Virus record (IMG/VR): IMGVR_UViG_3300042430_003505 | Span: 1-64,000 of that record | DNA: 64,000 bases | Origin: a virus | Strand: one strand, 5' to 3' | Part shown: piece by piece, positions 15,153-22,640 of the stretch | Position numbering within the stretch: the stretch's first letter is position 1 | Layout of the letters: each line of letters starts with the position of its first letter | The notes under the pieces: model-generated | The model's input: only the letters and a program-made list of their open reading frames with translations | Told to the model about the DNA's origin: nothing | Databases searched by the model: none | Translations under genes and position numbers: made by a program

Positions 15153-15536
15153 ATGTTATTTGACATGCAAGACTACGTTAACTCGGGAATTATCGGACCT
15201 AATCAGACTCCAATGACTTCTCAAGATTGGGAGGACATGATGGTCACAGCCGAAGCGACTCTAGGCGCATTCAATAAGTCAGTTTTTGGTTATATTACGT
15301 ACGCAAATATCGCTAGCTCTCCTTGTAGTGACCAACTAGCTGAATTATTGCAGCAACGACTTGACACATACAATGAATATTACGCACAGTTACAAAGTTT
15401 TAAGCAAGCGCTGATGGACGACACTGCAACAAAGGATCAGTACAAAGCCTATTCTACTGCCTTTGATACTTATGTAGAATCAGTAAGATCGATCGTTGCC
15501 ATTCTAGATGGAGACAAGTTTAAGATCACTAACTAG
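15153..15536 (+). CDS. hypothetical helical protein, 127 aa
   Basis: Mostly helical with long amphipathic stretches (QLAELLQQRLDTYNEYYAQLQSF and KAYSTAFDTYVESVRSIVAIL). Not recognised. It sits 4 nt after the MSFINWG gene, and its end overlaps the next gene by 29 bp in another frame, so the three are probably translationally coupled. It could be an oligomeric partner of the MSFINWG protein. Confidence 0.6.
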   Translation: MLFDMQDYVNSGIIGPNQTPMTSQDWEDMMVTAEATLGAFNKSVFGYITYANIASSPCSDQLAELLQQRLDTYNEYYAQLQSFKQALMDDTATKDQYKAYSTAFDTYVESVRSIVAILDGDKFKITN

Positions 15537-16077
15537 ACAGACTGACCTGAGCCAGTTTAGAAGTCTCATACGATCAGTTAGACCAGATATCTCAGAAAGC
15601 GTCTTAATTAGCCTTGAAAAAATCATTGACTCGTCAGACTGTAAGAACATTAGGTTTGAGAAGATGTCTAGTCGTGCGGCAGGAATCTCCAAGACTGATG
15701 AATGTGTGATCAGCACCAACGTATTGACTCTACCTATAGAGTATCTAGTCTACATCATCCTACATGAAGTATCACACCAACATCAGTATCATAAGTACGG
15801 AAAGGATTATGTGCTAGATGTATACGATGGGACCCTATCACTAGACGAGGCTACTCTTAAGCTTTTACGTGTTGAACAGATCGCAGATAGATTAGCTATC
15901 TGGAGAATGAGAGGAATGGGACTAAATAGAGTAAAACCTCGATATTTGGGATTGACTGATACTAATCAGATTAAGAATCATCTAAGTAAAATTAGAAAAG
16001 ATGTTATGATGATGGGTCTCACATCTATAGAAGAGATAAACGATCACATTCATCGATCAATCAACAGAGAAACTTAG
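15508..16077 (+). CDS. HExxH zinc metallopeptidase-like protein, 189 aa
   Basis: Contains LHEVSHQHQYH, an HExxH motif at residues 86-90 preceded by a hydrophobic helix (IEYLVYIIL), and a candidate third ligand Glu123 in VEQIADRLA, about 33 residues later, as in gluzincin-type and phage SprT/ImmA-like peptidases. The enzyme would cleave a protein; target unknown. No signal peptide. It overlaps the preceding gene by 29 bp, so it belongs to the late MSFINWG operon. Confidence 0.68.
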   Translation: METSLRSLTRQTDLSQFRSLIRSVRPDISESVLISLEKIIDSSDCKNIRFEKMSSRAAGISKTDECVISTNVLTLPIEYLVYIILHEVSHQHQYHKYGKDYVLDVYDGTLSLDEATLKLLRVEQIADRLAIWRMRGMGLNRVKPRYLGLTDTNQIKNHLSKIRKDVMMMGLTSIEEINDHIHRSINRET

Positions 16078-16095
16078 ATTTTTTTACTAAATTTA

Positions 16096-16111
16096 GATAA
16101 ATAACTAAAAA
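16096..16111 (+). promoter_or_regulatory. T4-like late promoter
   Basis: GATAAATAACTAAAAA, 26 nt before the ATG at 16122. This box, the leader and the first 30 coding bases recur at 17279. Confidence 0.75.
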
Positions 16112-16121
16112 GAAAAAGATT

Positions 16122-16709
16122 ATGTCAAATATTTTAAATTTTAAGAATTGGCTTAATGAGTCTAGGCTGATTAATGAAGCAACTGACGATGCTACTACTG
16201 AGATCAATGGATGGTTTAGAAAAGTAGTAAAAGATGAATATGGAGGATTAGATATTTATCCAACATTAGCTTTCTGTTCATATGTGTCTGACGGACAAGC
16301 AAAAATTAACGCAGGATACTATGCTAATTGGATAAAGGCTGGAGCCACTGAAAAAGCAGCAGAACCATATGATATCTTAGCTATTTTTAGATCAGCTATC
16401 CGAATTTCAAATATTCCAAAATTACAAACTAAAGATGCTAACTCACTGCACGCAGCGATTCAAGGACAAATAGACAAAAAAATAAGTGATATAATTAATT
16501 ATGCACCAATGGGGACAGGCATGCCACTGGGAAAAGATGCACAAGCAATAAAATTATTATCTGGTAAAAAATCTACATATCCATATTACAATTACAAATT
16601 GAAAAAGCAGGTACAGGGAGGAGTTCCATGCACTGATGCTACATATACTGGGCCTGGAAAAGGAACTTTATATCAATTAGCATTAGAAGTAGCAGCTCCT
16701 TATTTTTAA
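16122..16709 (+). CDS. CTS protein, cassette copy 1, 195 aa
   Basis: MSNILNFKNWLNE then SRLINEA gives two consecutive h-x-E sites (after residues 13 and about 19), so processing could occur at either. The body is about 175 residues with aromatic motifs (EINGWFRKVV, GYYANWIKAG, YPYYNYKLKK). The C-terminal half contains GMPLGKDAQAIKLLS, weakly matched by AGPLAKKTPAQVIDHLS in the gene at 17304. Function unknown. It is followed by a terminator and a convergent secreted-protein gene. Confidence 0.7.
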   Translation: MSNILNFKNWLNESRLINEATDDATTEINGWFRKVVKDEYGGLDIYPTLAFCSYVSDGQAKINAGYYANWIKAGATEKAAEPYDILAIFRSAIRISNIPKLQTKDANSLHAAIQGQIDKKISDIINYAPMGTGMPLGKDAQAIKLLSGKKSTYPYYNYKLKKQVQGGVPCTDATYTGPGKGTLYQLALEVAAPYF

Positions 16710-16729
16710 TTAAATCTTAAATCAAATAA

Positions 16730-16758
16730 AAAAGCCCTAATTTCTCAGGGCTTTTTTT
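16730..16758. terminator. bidirectional terminator
   Basis: AGCCCT/AGGGCT stem with flanking A and T runs, between convergent genes 16122-16709 and 16776-17219. Works for both strands. Confidence 0.8.
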
Positions 16759-16775
16759 GCATTATAAATATTTAA

Positions 16776-17219
16776 TTATTTTGAATAATTAATAGCATAA
16801 ATACTATGAATAAAATTAGGTTCAATCTTCGTTTCAATATTAAAAAAGATGATCTTATTAGATTCTGGGTAAATATTACAGAAATTCCAGAAATCTCCAT
16901 CACCTAATGTCAATTTAATCATATCATCTACTCTTTCGATATTCGATATTTTTACATCCTTAATAAAATTAAACTTATTATCTGAAAAGTGAAATTCATT
17001 TACTTGTAAATTATTTTTATCAAGATCAAAGACTAAGTTAACATCCCAAGGAATAATTGCAGGCTCAGATAATTCAGAAGGTTCAACTAATGATGAAGAT
17101 TTAATATCAGCAGGTTCGTCAAATTGGACTTGGTAAAATAAATCTGACTTGATTTCGATCTTTTGTGCATTACCAAAAGTTCCGATCAATAATGCTAAAG
17201 CTAAAACTAATTTTTTCAT
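16776..17219 (-). CDS. secreted protein, cassette copy 1, 147 aa
   Basis: Sec signal peptide MKKLVLALALLIGTFGNAQ with cleavage after AQ, a typical flavobacterial form. The mature part is acidic and beta-rich, with WDVNLVFDLDKNNLQVNEF and KIIFFNIETKI. A diverged paralog at 17878 has the same signal peptide style, VSICFDLNNSVLLIN and KIIFYNI. Made from a minus-strand early-type promoter at 17244-17259. Localisation should be periplasm; function unknown. Protection of the infected cell against packaged or incoming proteins is one idea, not shown. Confidence 0.65.
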   Translation of the reverse strand: MKKLVLALALLIGTFGNAQKIEIKSDLFYQVQFDEPADIKSSSLVEPSELSEPAIIPWDVNLVFDLDKNNLQVNEFHFSDNKFNFIKDVKISNIERVDDMIKLTLGDGDFWNFCNIYPESNKIIFFNIETKIEPNFIHSIYAINYSK

Positions 17220-17243
17220 GACTCTTTATTTTAATTGGTTATA

Positions 17244-17259
17244 TAGCTATTATACTTAA
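17244..17259 (-). promoter_or_regulatory. early-type promoter (AGTATAATAGCTA)
   Basis: Minus-strand TTAAGTATAATAGCTA ahead of the secreted protein gene; the leader after it (TATATAACCAATTAAAATAAAGAGTC) recurs before the paralog at 18297. Confidence 0.5.
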
Positions 17260-17278
17260 AAAAAAAGTAGTTTTAAAA

Positions 17279-17294
17279 GATAAATAACTAAAAA
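17279..17294 (+). promoter_or_regulatory. T4-like late promoter
   Basis: GATAAATAACTAAAAA, 25 nt before the ATG at 17304. Copy of the arrangement at 16096. Confidence 0.75.
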
Positions 17295-17303
17295 TAAAAG
17301 ACT

Positions 17304-17870
17304 ATGTCAAATATTTTAAATTTTAAGAATTGGCTCCGAGTTAATGAGGATACTACTACTACAACAAATACTAAACCGGGAAATGAAGCTCCAAATTATT
17401 GGTTTTCTAAATTAGAAAAAATAGTTAGTTCTAGTGAAATTTGTTTTAAATTTAGTTATGCTGAAAAAGATAAAGTATATAATAGCTTAGAAATGTCCAC
17501 TGGTCAAGCAAATAGAGAAAGGCAACTATTAGAGATTGCAATACCTTTGAAAGGAGTTGATAACTACTATACATTAAATAGATATTTACTTGATGGAACA
17601 TGTGGATATCCTAGGACTGACTTTGATACGACGAAAACTACTGAACAATTAATGAATCCTGTGACCTTTGGGATCAGAAATGGAGCAGGTCCATTAGCTA
17701 AAAAGACACCGGCTCAAGTAATAGATCATCTCTCAAAAATACCAGCTTATGGAAAAACTCAGAGTGGAAAGCCTTGGGGAACACAATATGGAGATGCAAA
17801 ATACGTATGGAACTTAATGTTATATATGATGGTTAAAGCAGGTCTAGGTAAGTCTCCAAGCGAAGCATAA
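17304..17870 (+). CDS. CTS protein, cassette copy 2, 188 aa
   Basis: MSNILNFKNWLRVNE then Asp: CTS with h-x-E cut after residue 15. The first 11 codons are identical at DNA level to those of 16122. A Thr-rich linker follows, and the body diverges strongly from copy 1 except for weak C-terminal similarity. The residue composition is soluble, with two Cys only. Its stop nearly abuts the convergent secreted gene (17878), with no terminator between. Confidence 0.7.
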   Translation: MSNILNFKNWLRVNEDTTTTTNTKPGNEAPNYWFSKLEKIVSSSEICFKFSYAEKDKVYNSLEMSTGQANRERQLLEIAIPLKGVDNYYTLNRYLLDGTCGYPRTDFDTTKTTEQLMNPVTFGIRNGAGPLAKKTPAQVIDHLSKIPAYGKTQSGKPWGTQYGDAKYVWNLMLYMMVKAGLGKSPSEA

Positions 17871-17877
17871 TTAATTT

Positions 17878-18297
17878 TTAATAGAATTTTTTAACATCAT
17901 AACGAGTAATATAAGTTCCTTCTAATTTATTATCAATGATATTATAAAAGATGATCTTTTTAGATTTTTTAAATATTCTACAGTATTTATAGAAAGGAAA
18001 ATCATATGCGATTTCCAAATCAATGTAATTTTTATTTTTAGTAACGTTAGCTATATTACCATGAAACGATGAGTTTATTAATAGAACACTATTATTAAGA
18101 TCAAAACAAATACTCACATTAATCATGTCTAGAGTAGAATCCTCAAAACTAATATCAATCGGCATTAGCTTTTTTTCGATTTGATCCTTATCTAAACTTA
18201 ATGATATTAAATTAGAGTATTGATTATTTGCTACAATCTCTTGACAATTACTAAAAGTCCCGATTAATAACGCGAATGCAAAAACTAATTTTTTCAT
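17878..18297 (-). CDS. secreted protein, cassette copy 2, 139 aa
   Basis: Signal peptide MKKLVFAFALLIGTFSNCQ, nearly the same as in the 16776 gene. The mature part shares the pattern VSICFDLNNSVLLIN..F and ..KKIIFYNI with that paralog, otherwise diverged. The upstream 45 nt are also conserved between the two. Periplasmic or outer membrane facing by inference. Confidence 0.65.
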   Translation of the reverse strand: MKKLVFAFALLIGTFSNCQEIVANNQYSNLISLSLDKDQIEKKLMPIDISFEDSTLDMINVSICFDLNNSVLLINSSFHGNIANVTKNKNYIDLEIAYDFPFYKYCRIFKKSKKIIFYNIIDNKLEGTYITRYDVKKFY

Positions 18298-18321
18298 GAC
18301 TCTTTATTTTAATTGGTTATA

Positions 18322-18335
18322 TAGCTATAATACTA
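18322..18335 (-). promoter_or_regulatory. early-type promoter, variant
   Basis: Minus-strand TAGTATTATAGCTA, a one-base variant of the AGTATAATAGCTA box, with the same downstream leader as the paralog promoter at 17244. Confidence 0.4.
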
Positions 18336-18361
18336 AAAAAAGAGTAGCTTTAAAACAGTCT

Positions 18362-18559
18362 CTATTCTTCTTCCATTTTTAATTTTTGATTACCGTCCGC
18401 GTCACAGTGTGGTGGAGGGTACCCATGTTTGCTAATCGTTCTGTGTCTCCAAAATGAGGCCCAGTTCTTGATAATAATGTTGGCGACTGCTGAGACTAAG
18501 ATCAAGACTCCGATAAAGTGCCAAAATGATCTAAACGTAAATTCTAAAAATGTCATCAT
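18362..18559 (-). CDS. small membrane protein, 65 aa
   Basis: Start set at the internal ATG giving MMTFLEFTFRSFWHF, since the longer ORF overlaps the upstream gene in another frame and adds only a Lys/Arg-rich tail. One transmembrane segment (WHFIGVLILVSAVANIIIKNW) is followed by a short basic cytoplasmic-type tail with PPHCDADG. Function unknown; it follows the 134-aa gene by 1 nt. Confidence 0.55.
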   Translation of the reverse strand: MMTFLEFTFRSFWHFIGVLILVSAVANIIIKNWASFWRHRTISKHGYPPPHCDADGNQKLKMEEE

Positions 18560-18560
18560 G

Positions 18561-18965
18561 TTAAGTTGTTTTATTTTTATTTCTTTCCTCTTTCTTCTGT
18601 TGATGGTGGGCATCACATAGGGTAAAATACCAGCCTAAATCCTTTCGTAGTTCTCCAGGCTCTCCGCAATCCTCACAGATAGTGTAACTTTCATGTTCAG
18701 CCTCAATAATCCTTTTATGAACCTCATCTGAACCTGTATTGATATAGAATCTAAGACCGCCGAACTTTTCCTTGACCTGAATGATCTGCTTATCCCAGCC
18801 AAGTTCAATTAGGTCCTCGATAAGCCTTTGAATTAAGGGATACCATCCCTCATTACAGTCAAAACTGCAAGAGTCCTTTATTTGAGGTCGATCTGGTCGC
18901 CAGCCGTTCTCAAGACCGCCAATCGATTCTAAATAAGCATCTAATTTTTCCTTAGGTGATTCCAT
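18561..18965 (-). CDS. conserved phage Zn-finger-like hypothetical protein, 134 aa
   Basis: Shows a recurring phage pattern: GWYPLIQRLIEDLIELGWD, then QVKEKFGGLRFYI, then IIEAEHESYTICEDCGEPG and a distal C..H pair (TLCDAHH), consistent with a small zinc site. I recall this family as common in large phages, without known function. An early-type promoter precedes it, and the membrane protein gene follows. Confidence 0.68.
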   Translation of the reverse strand: MESPKEKLDAYLESIGGLENGWRPDRPQIKDSCSFDCNEGWYPLIQRLIEDLIELGWDKQIIQVKEKFGGLRFYINTGSDEVHKRIIEAEHESYTICEDCGEPGELRKDLGWYFTLCDAHHQQKKEERNKNKTT

Positions 18966-18978
18966 TGAGTACCTTTTT

Positions 18979-18994
18979 TAGTTATTATACTCAA
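18979..18994 (-). promoter_or_regulatory. early-type promoter (AGTATAATAACTA)
   Basis: Minus-strand TTGAGTATAATAACTA, matching the early-box consensus, about 15 nt from the ATG of the 134-aa gene. Confidence 0.5.
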
Positions 18995-19007
18995 TAATCT
19001 GATTAGG

Positions 19008-19901
19008 TTAAATAAATTTTACGTGCTTCTTTTCAACTAGTGACTCTAGGTCATAGTCTTCCATCTCTGAAACTATTGAACTGACTCCAAAGTCTTCTTC
19101 AAAATCGGTAGTTGCTGAGCCGACTAATTGAATGCTAGTGATTTGAGTCTCAATTGATGTGATCTCAATATCCTCGTCTGGTGGACTGTCGTATGAGCCT
19201 GAATAATACTTTCGAGTAAATTCAATCGCTGACGTAAAGTAGATTGCGATTTCAAATCGGCGAAGCTCTTTTTCTTTAAGTTGTTCATCTAGTTCAGGTC
19301 GACCGACATGGACACATTCAAAGGTTGCGTCCCACTCTACCTCTTCAGTATCGTAACTTTCACCATTGATTGCATCCATTAGCGAGTCATTAGGTATTTT
19401 CCAATCAAGTAGGATAACGTTAGATCCATCTTTAAATATAGCATCCAAGGCATCCTGAACTACTGTGTTCTCAATTGGCTGGTTTAGATCAGCTGATTCA
19501 AATAGGTAATCGTCTCCAAATATGTCCTTTTCAACTGAATTGAGAGCATCTGATATGTTAGTGTGTTTTAGAGTCTTCCAGTGGAATGGAGTCTTATTGT
19601 TGTTACGAACAATACTCAGTTTTCCAGGAGACTTGGAATTGATTGCAGCCTTTAAGGAGTCTTCGTCCTTCCAATTGATCCTTACTCCTTTTAGCTTCTT
19701 ATCGTCCTTGCGAATTCGATAAAAAGTGTCAGATAGAAACATCATCATTGCCCCAGGTCTGACTTCAGCACAACTGTTGACGTGAGCAGCATAGAGCATC
19801 TGCTCTCGACCCTTACCCTTAGGCTTACCCTTGATCAGGACTATTCCATTCTGTTTAACTGATTCGTTGATTGACCCAAAAGGTCTAATGTATTCCTTCA
19901 T
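19008..19901 (-). CDS. CTS protein, 297 aa
   Basis: MKEYIRPFGSINE then Ser: CTS-like with cut after residue 13. The body starts with GIVLIKGKPKGKGREQMLYAAHV and has a middle domain rich in W/K and an acidic C-terminus (TTDFEEDFGVSSIVSEMEDYDLESL). No domain recognised. A GATAAATA-type sequence lies unusually close to the ATG (19901-19916 region), so its promoter is uncertain. Confidence 0.6.
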   Translation of the reverse strand: MKEYIRPFGSINESVKQNGIVLIKGKPKGKGREQMLYAAHVNSCAEVRPGAMMMFLSDTFYRIRKDDKKLKGVRINWKDEDSLKAAINSKSPGKLSIVRNNNKTPFHWKTLKHTNISDALNSVEKDIFGDDYLFESADLNQPIENTVVQDALDAIFKDGSNVILLDWKIPNDSLMDAINGESYDTEEVEWDATFECVHVGRPELDEQLKEKELRRFEIAIYFTSAIEFTRKYYSGSYDSPPDEDIEITSIETQITSIQLVGSATTDFEEDFGVSSIVSEMEDYDLESLVEKKHVKFI

Positions 19902-19948
19902 ATAAATATTTATCTCAGCTCTAATACTAATTTTAAAACCTATTTTAA

Positions 19949-19963
19949 GATAAATAAACTAAA
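19949..19963 (+). promoter_or_regulatory. T4-like late promoter
   Basis: GATAAATAAACTAAA, 30 nt before the TTG at 19979. The one-base-longer spacer differs from other boxes. Confidence 0.6.
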
Positions 19964-19978
19964 TTGTCTAAAATTACA

Positions 19979-20719
19979 TTGAAACATAAAGCGAATACTT
20001 TTAATCGGTGGATTAACGAAAAAGTTCAATATAATCGAGACCTTTGTCCTAAGTTTTGGGAAGAAGGTAAAATGGACCAGGCGATACGAGCAAAATTACT
20101 TGCAATTGCAGAAGATTTTTGGTCTTCATTAAAATTGGAGGTTCCGATCATGGATATTCAATTGACAGGTTCACTTGCTAATTTTAATTGGAACTCAGGA
20201 TCAGACTTAGACGTACACATAATAATTGACTTTTCCCAGATCGATGAAAACCTAGAGCTCGTTAGAAAAGCATTAGATGGCCAACGATTTATGTGGAACA
20301 TGCGTCATCCTGTAATTCTTAGAGGACATGACGTTGAATGTTATGTGCAACATAAGGATGAACAACACGTCGCGTCAGGCCTCTTCTCTATCCTTAGGGA
20401 CAAGTGGATAATCGTTCCTTCGTGGAATGAGCCCAACATTGATCAAAGGGATATCGATGAAAAGATTAGGGTCATTAAGTCTGAAGTTAAGATGATAAAG
20501 AAAAAATCAAAGTTTACTGAGGGCGAATCGGCTGAAGTATTATATGACTATTTAGAGAGATTTAAAAGAAAGATAATGAGCGACCGTCGAGAGGGATTGG
20601 CCAAGGGAGGAGAATTTGCAGTAGAAAACCTAGTCTTTAAAGAGCTACGCCGTGACGGAACGATTGAAGAAATAATTGAATTGCTTTCAGAAATATATTC
20701 TAAGATCTATTCTGAATGA
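19979..20719 (+). CDS. CTS protein with nucleotidyltransferase (Pol beta-type) domain, 246 aa
   Basis: TTG start chosen at 19979 because the earlier TTG (19964) lies only 15 nt from the promoter box, while other genes start 24-28 nt away. The product then begins MKHKANTFNRWINE, a CTS with cut after residue 14. About residue 63 onward: LTGSLANFNWNSGSDLDVHI, the GS...DxD signature of Pol-beta-type nucleotidyltransferases (metal Asps in DLD), with an acidic VECYV strand as the likely third ligand. Such enzymes add NMP to RNA, proteins or small molecules. The C-terminal half is helical. A packaged enzyme modifying host targets is the inference, by analogy with T4 Alt. Confidence 0.75.
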   Translation: MKHKANTFNRWINEKVQYNRDLCPKFWEEGKMDQAIRAKLLAIAEDFWSSLKLEVPIMDIQLTGSLANFNWNSGSDLDVHIIIDFSQIDENLELVRKALDGQRFMWNMRHPVILRGHDVECYVQHKDEQHVASGLFSILRDKWIIVPSWNEPNIDQRDIDEKIRVIKSEVKMIKKKSKFTEGESAEVLYDYLERFKRKIMSDRREGLAKGGEFAVENLVFKELRRDGTIEEIIELLSEIYSKIYSE

Positions 20720-20733
20720 TAAATAATAAAAAA
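20718..20733 (+). promoter_or_regulatory. T4-like late promoter
   Basis: GATAAATAATAAAAAA, 28 nt before the ATG at 20746. Confidence 0.75.
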
Positions 20734-20745
20734 TAAAAAGCGATC

Positions 20746-21516
20746 ATGCATAAGTATTTTAATTTTACAAAAATATTCGAAGCCGAGCAAATGGGCATGC
20801 CCCTTAGCCCAGAAGAAATGGGAACACCGGAAGCACCAATTGGATCTGTGCCTGATGAAAAGATCGAAGACTTTGCTCTATTAGCAAAAGAAAACCTTCT
20901 AGAGATCACAGTTACTAAAGACGACTTTGATAAGTTAAAGATGGGACAGTCTGTCCAAAAAACGGATGCTCAGTGGAAGAACAAAGAGAATGAGACTGAG
21001 ATAAAAGGAGTCAAGTTAGTAATCATAAATACTAAGAACGATACTTCTAAGAATGAACCAGACTCGTTAGTTTTCAATCTAGACGATACTTCTACTACTG
21101 ACATTATAGAAGGAATCAAGCTAGGAAACGTCACACAGGTTCTAAAGGGATTTGGACAGGACGGGACTGAGATTCCAGACATAACCGTTAGGTTTATCAA
21201 ATCAGTAGATATAGACACTTCACCTGACTTGGACACGGTTCCTGCAACACCTGAACAAGTGGAAAGCGGTGCGGTTTTACCAGAACCAGTCGAGGATGAT
21301 ATGCCTAACGAATCTAGAGGAATCATGAGTTTTAATCAATTTGTGAATGAGGGTAAGAAAAACCTAAAAGATGTATTGGATAAGAAGGGCAAGAAAAAAG
21401 AGGACTTAGACAAAACAAAAAAGGCAAAATCTGGTAAAAAATTCCCAGACATGAGCGGAGACGGTAAAGTCACTAAAAAAGACATCCTAATTGCTAAGGG
21501 AGTAATTAAAAAATAA
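20746..21516 (+). CDS. CTS protein with internal second CTS and EF-hand-like C-terminus, 256 aa
   Basis: N-terminus MHKYFNFTKIFEAEQ is CTS-like. At residue 194 comes a second, better CTS starting with Met: MSFNQFVNE then Gly. After it a Lys-rich stretch leads to DMSGDGKVTKKD, a 12-residue calcium-loop pattern (D1, S3, D5, D12) as in dockerin or EF-hand repeats. The middle is acidic and beta-rich. The layout looks like two packaged proteins joined in frame, which gp21-type cleavage after FVNE would separate. An internal start at 21325 would give the 63-aa basic part alone. Confidence 0.65.
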   Translation: MHKYFNFTKIFEAEQMGMPLSPEEMGTPEAPIGSVPDEKIEDFALLAKENLLEITVTKDDFDKLKMGQSVQKTDAQWKNKENETEIKGVKLVIINTKNDTSKNEPDSLVFNLDDTSTTDIIEGIKLGNVTQVLKGFGQDGTEIPDITVRFIKSVDIDTSPDLDTVPATPEQVESGAVLPEPVEDDMPNESRGIMSFNQFVNEGKKNLKDVLDKKGKKKEDLDKTKKAKSGKKFPDMSGDGKVTKKDILIAKGVIKK

Positions 21517-21523
21517 ATTAGAT

Positions 21524-22330
21524 ATGCGAATCAATGAATGTTCTTGTGGATGCGGAGGAAGCTCAGATAGCTGCAATATGAATAATAAAAAGGAATTAAA
21601 TTACATGTTCTTTGGAAACCTAGAGTCGATCAAGAGAATGATTGATGAAATGGTACAAATGGATGCCCATGAAGTAGATGAGATCTTAAATGATGGACAC
21701 GAATGGGCAGTAGATCATATAGCTTCTTCACTAGATGACGTACAGGAAGTATATAGTTTCATAAAGAATCGTGTATCTGTTCCACTAAAAAGAGAACGTG
21801 ATGTATTTTCAGAAGATGAGATATTTGTCAAGACTTTTGAAAGCTATGTAAATGAGGTATCGACTAAAAAATGGAGAGAGATTGAATCTGATGTTCGAGG
21901 AAGAGGATTAGGTGCATTTGCAGACAGAGTAGCGACTCACAGTAAGCAGCACGGAACGAGTCCTATTACTGAGATCAAGATGGTTTGTCGAAAATCTAAG
22001 GAAGAAGAAGTAAATCTTTCAGTAACTGGATTGGAAATTAAAAGCAGTTCAGAAAGTTCACCGCATTCAATTGTTAGTACTAGAAAAGACTTTAAAATGG
22101 TCGGTCGAGATTCTGATTGGGGATCAGTTTCAATTTATGCTTCTATCTATGGTGACGGTTCAATTGAAATGTACGAAAGCGGAAGAATACCTGTTCTTGT
22201 TGCTGATCGAAAAAACGCAAAAGATCTTATTGAGTTTCTAATATACGAGGGAATCATAGAAGACCCAAATAGTTTAGACTGGCGAAAGTTTACCATTGGA
22301 TATACTTCATTTGAAGAAGCATATCGATAA
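21524..22330 (+). CDS. putative internal protein with Cys-rich N-terminus and internal CTS, 268 aa
   Basis: Starts MRINECSCGCGGSSDSC, a cluster of five Cys that could hold metal. After a helical section (residues 25-95) there is an internal CTS-like segment FVKTFESYVNE at about 105-115. The C-terminal 150 residues contain DSDWGSVSIYASIYGDGSIEMYESGRIPV, beta-rich. Follows the preceding CTS gene by 7 nt and shares its late transcript. If cut at VNE, the mature form would be the C-terminal 155 residues. Confidence 0.6.
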   Translation: MRINECSCGCGGSSDSCNMNNKKELNYMFFGNLESIKRMIDEMVQMDAHEVDEILNDGHEWAVDHIASSLDDVQEVYSFIKNRVSVPLKRERDVFSEDEIFVKTFESYVNEVSTKKWREIESDVRGRGLGAFADRVATHSKQHGTSPITEIKMVCRKSKEEEVNLSVTGLEIKSSSESSPHSIVSTRKDFKMVGRDSDWGSVSIYASIYGDGSIEMYESGRIPVLVADRKNAKDLIEFLIYEGIIEDPNSLDWRKFTIGYTSFEEAYR

Positions 22331-22340
22331 TAAAAGATTT

Positions 22341-22368
22341 AAAAGCCGAGTTTAACTCGGCTTTTTTA
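22341..22368. terminator. bidirectional terminator
   Basis: AAGCCGAG/CTCGGCTT stem with a 5-nt loop and flanking A/T runs, between convergent genes 21524-22330 and 22371-22637. Confidence 0.85.
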
Positions 22369-22370
22369 TT

Positions 22371-22637
22371 TTATAGTAAATCAAACTTTGTTCCAAGTCT
22401 TTGCTCAAGCTCCTCAAGTGTGTACTTGTTTATAGCTAAATTCATAAGAGTTAGTTTTTCCTCTCTGATAAAGGATCCATCTAAGCCATTGTCTATTGAG
22501 TTGGGTTCAGATATCGAAACTTCTTCACGAATCTCATCAAGTTCGGATTTAGTAGCATAGTCTGTGATATAGTCCATCACATCTTCAAATTCGATATCGA
22601 CTCCAACCTCTTTATAAACTGTCAGTGATCTTCCCAT
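22371..22637 (-). CDS. hypothetical protein, 88 aa
   Basis: Acidic, helical (FEDVMDYITDYATKSELDEIREEV and KYTLEELEQRLGTKFDLL). Not recognised. Last of three minus-strand small genes (23043, 22641, 22371), separated by 3-12 nt. Confidence 0.55.
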   Translation of the reverse strand: MGRSLTVYKEVGVDIEFEDVMDYITDYATKSELDEIREEVSISEPNSIDNGLDGSFIREEKLTLMNLAINKYTLEELEQRLGTKFDLL

Positions 22638-22640
22638 CCC

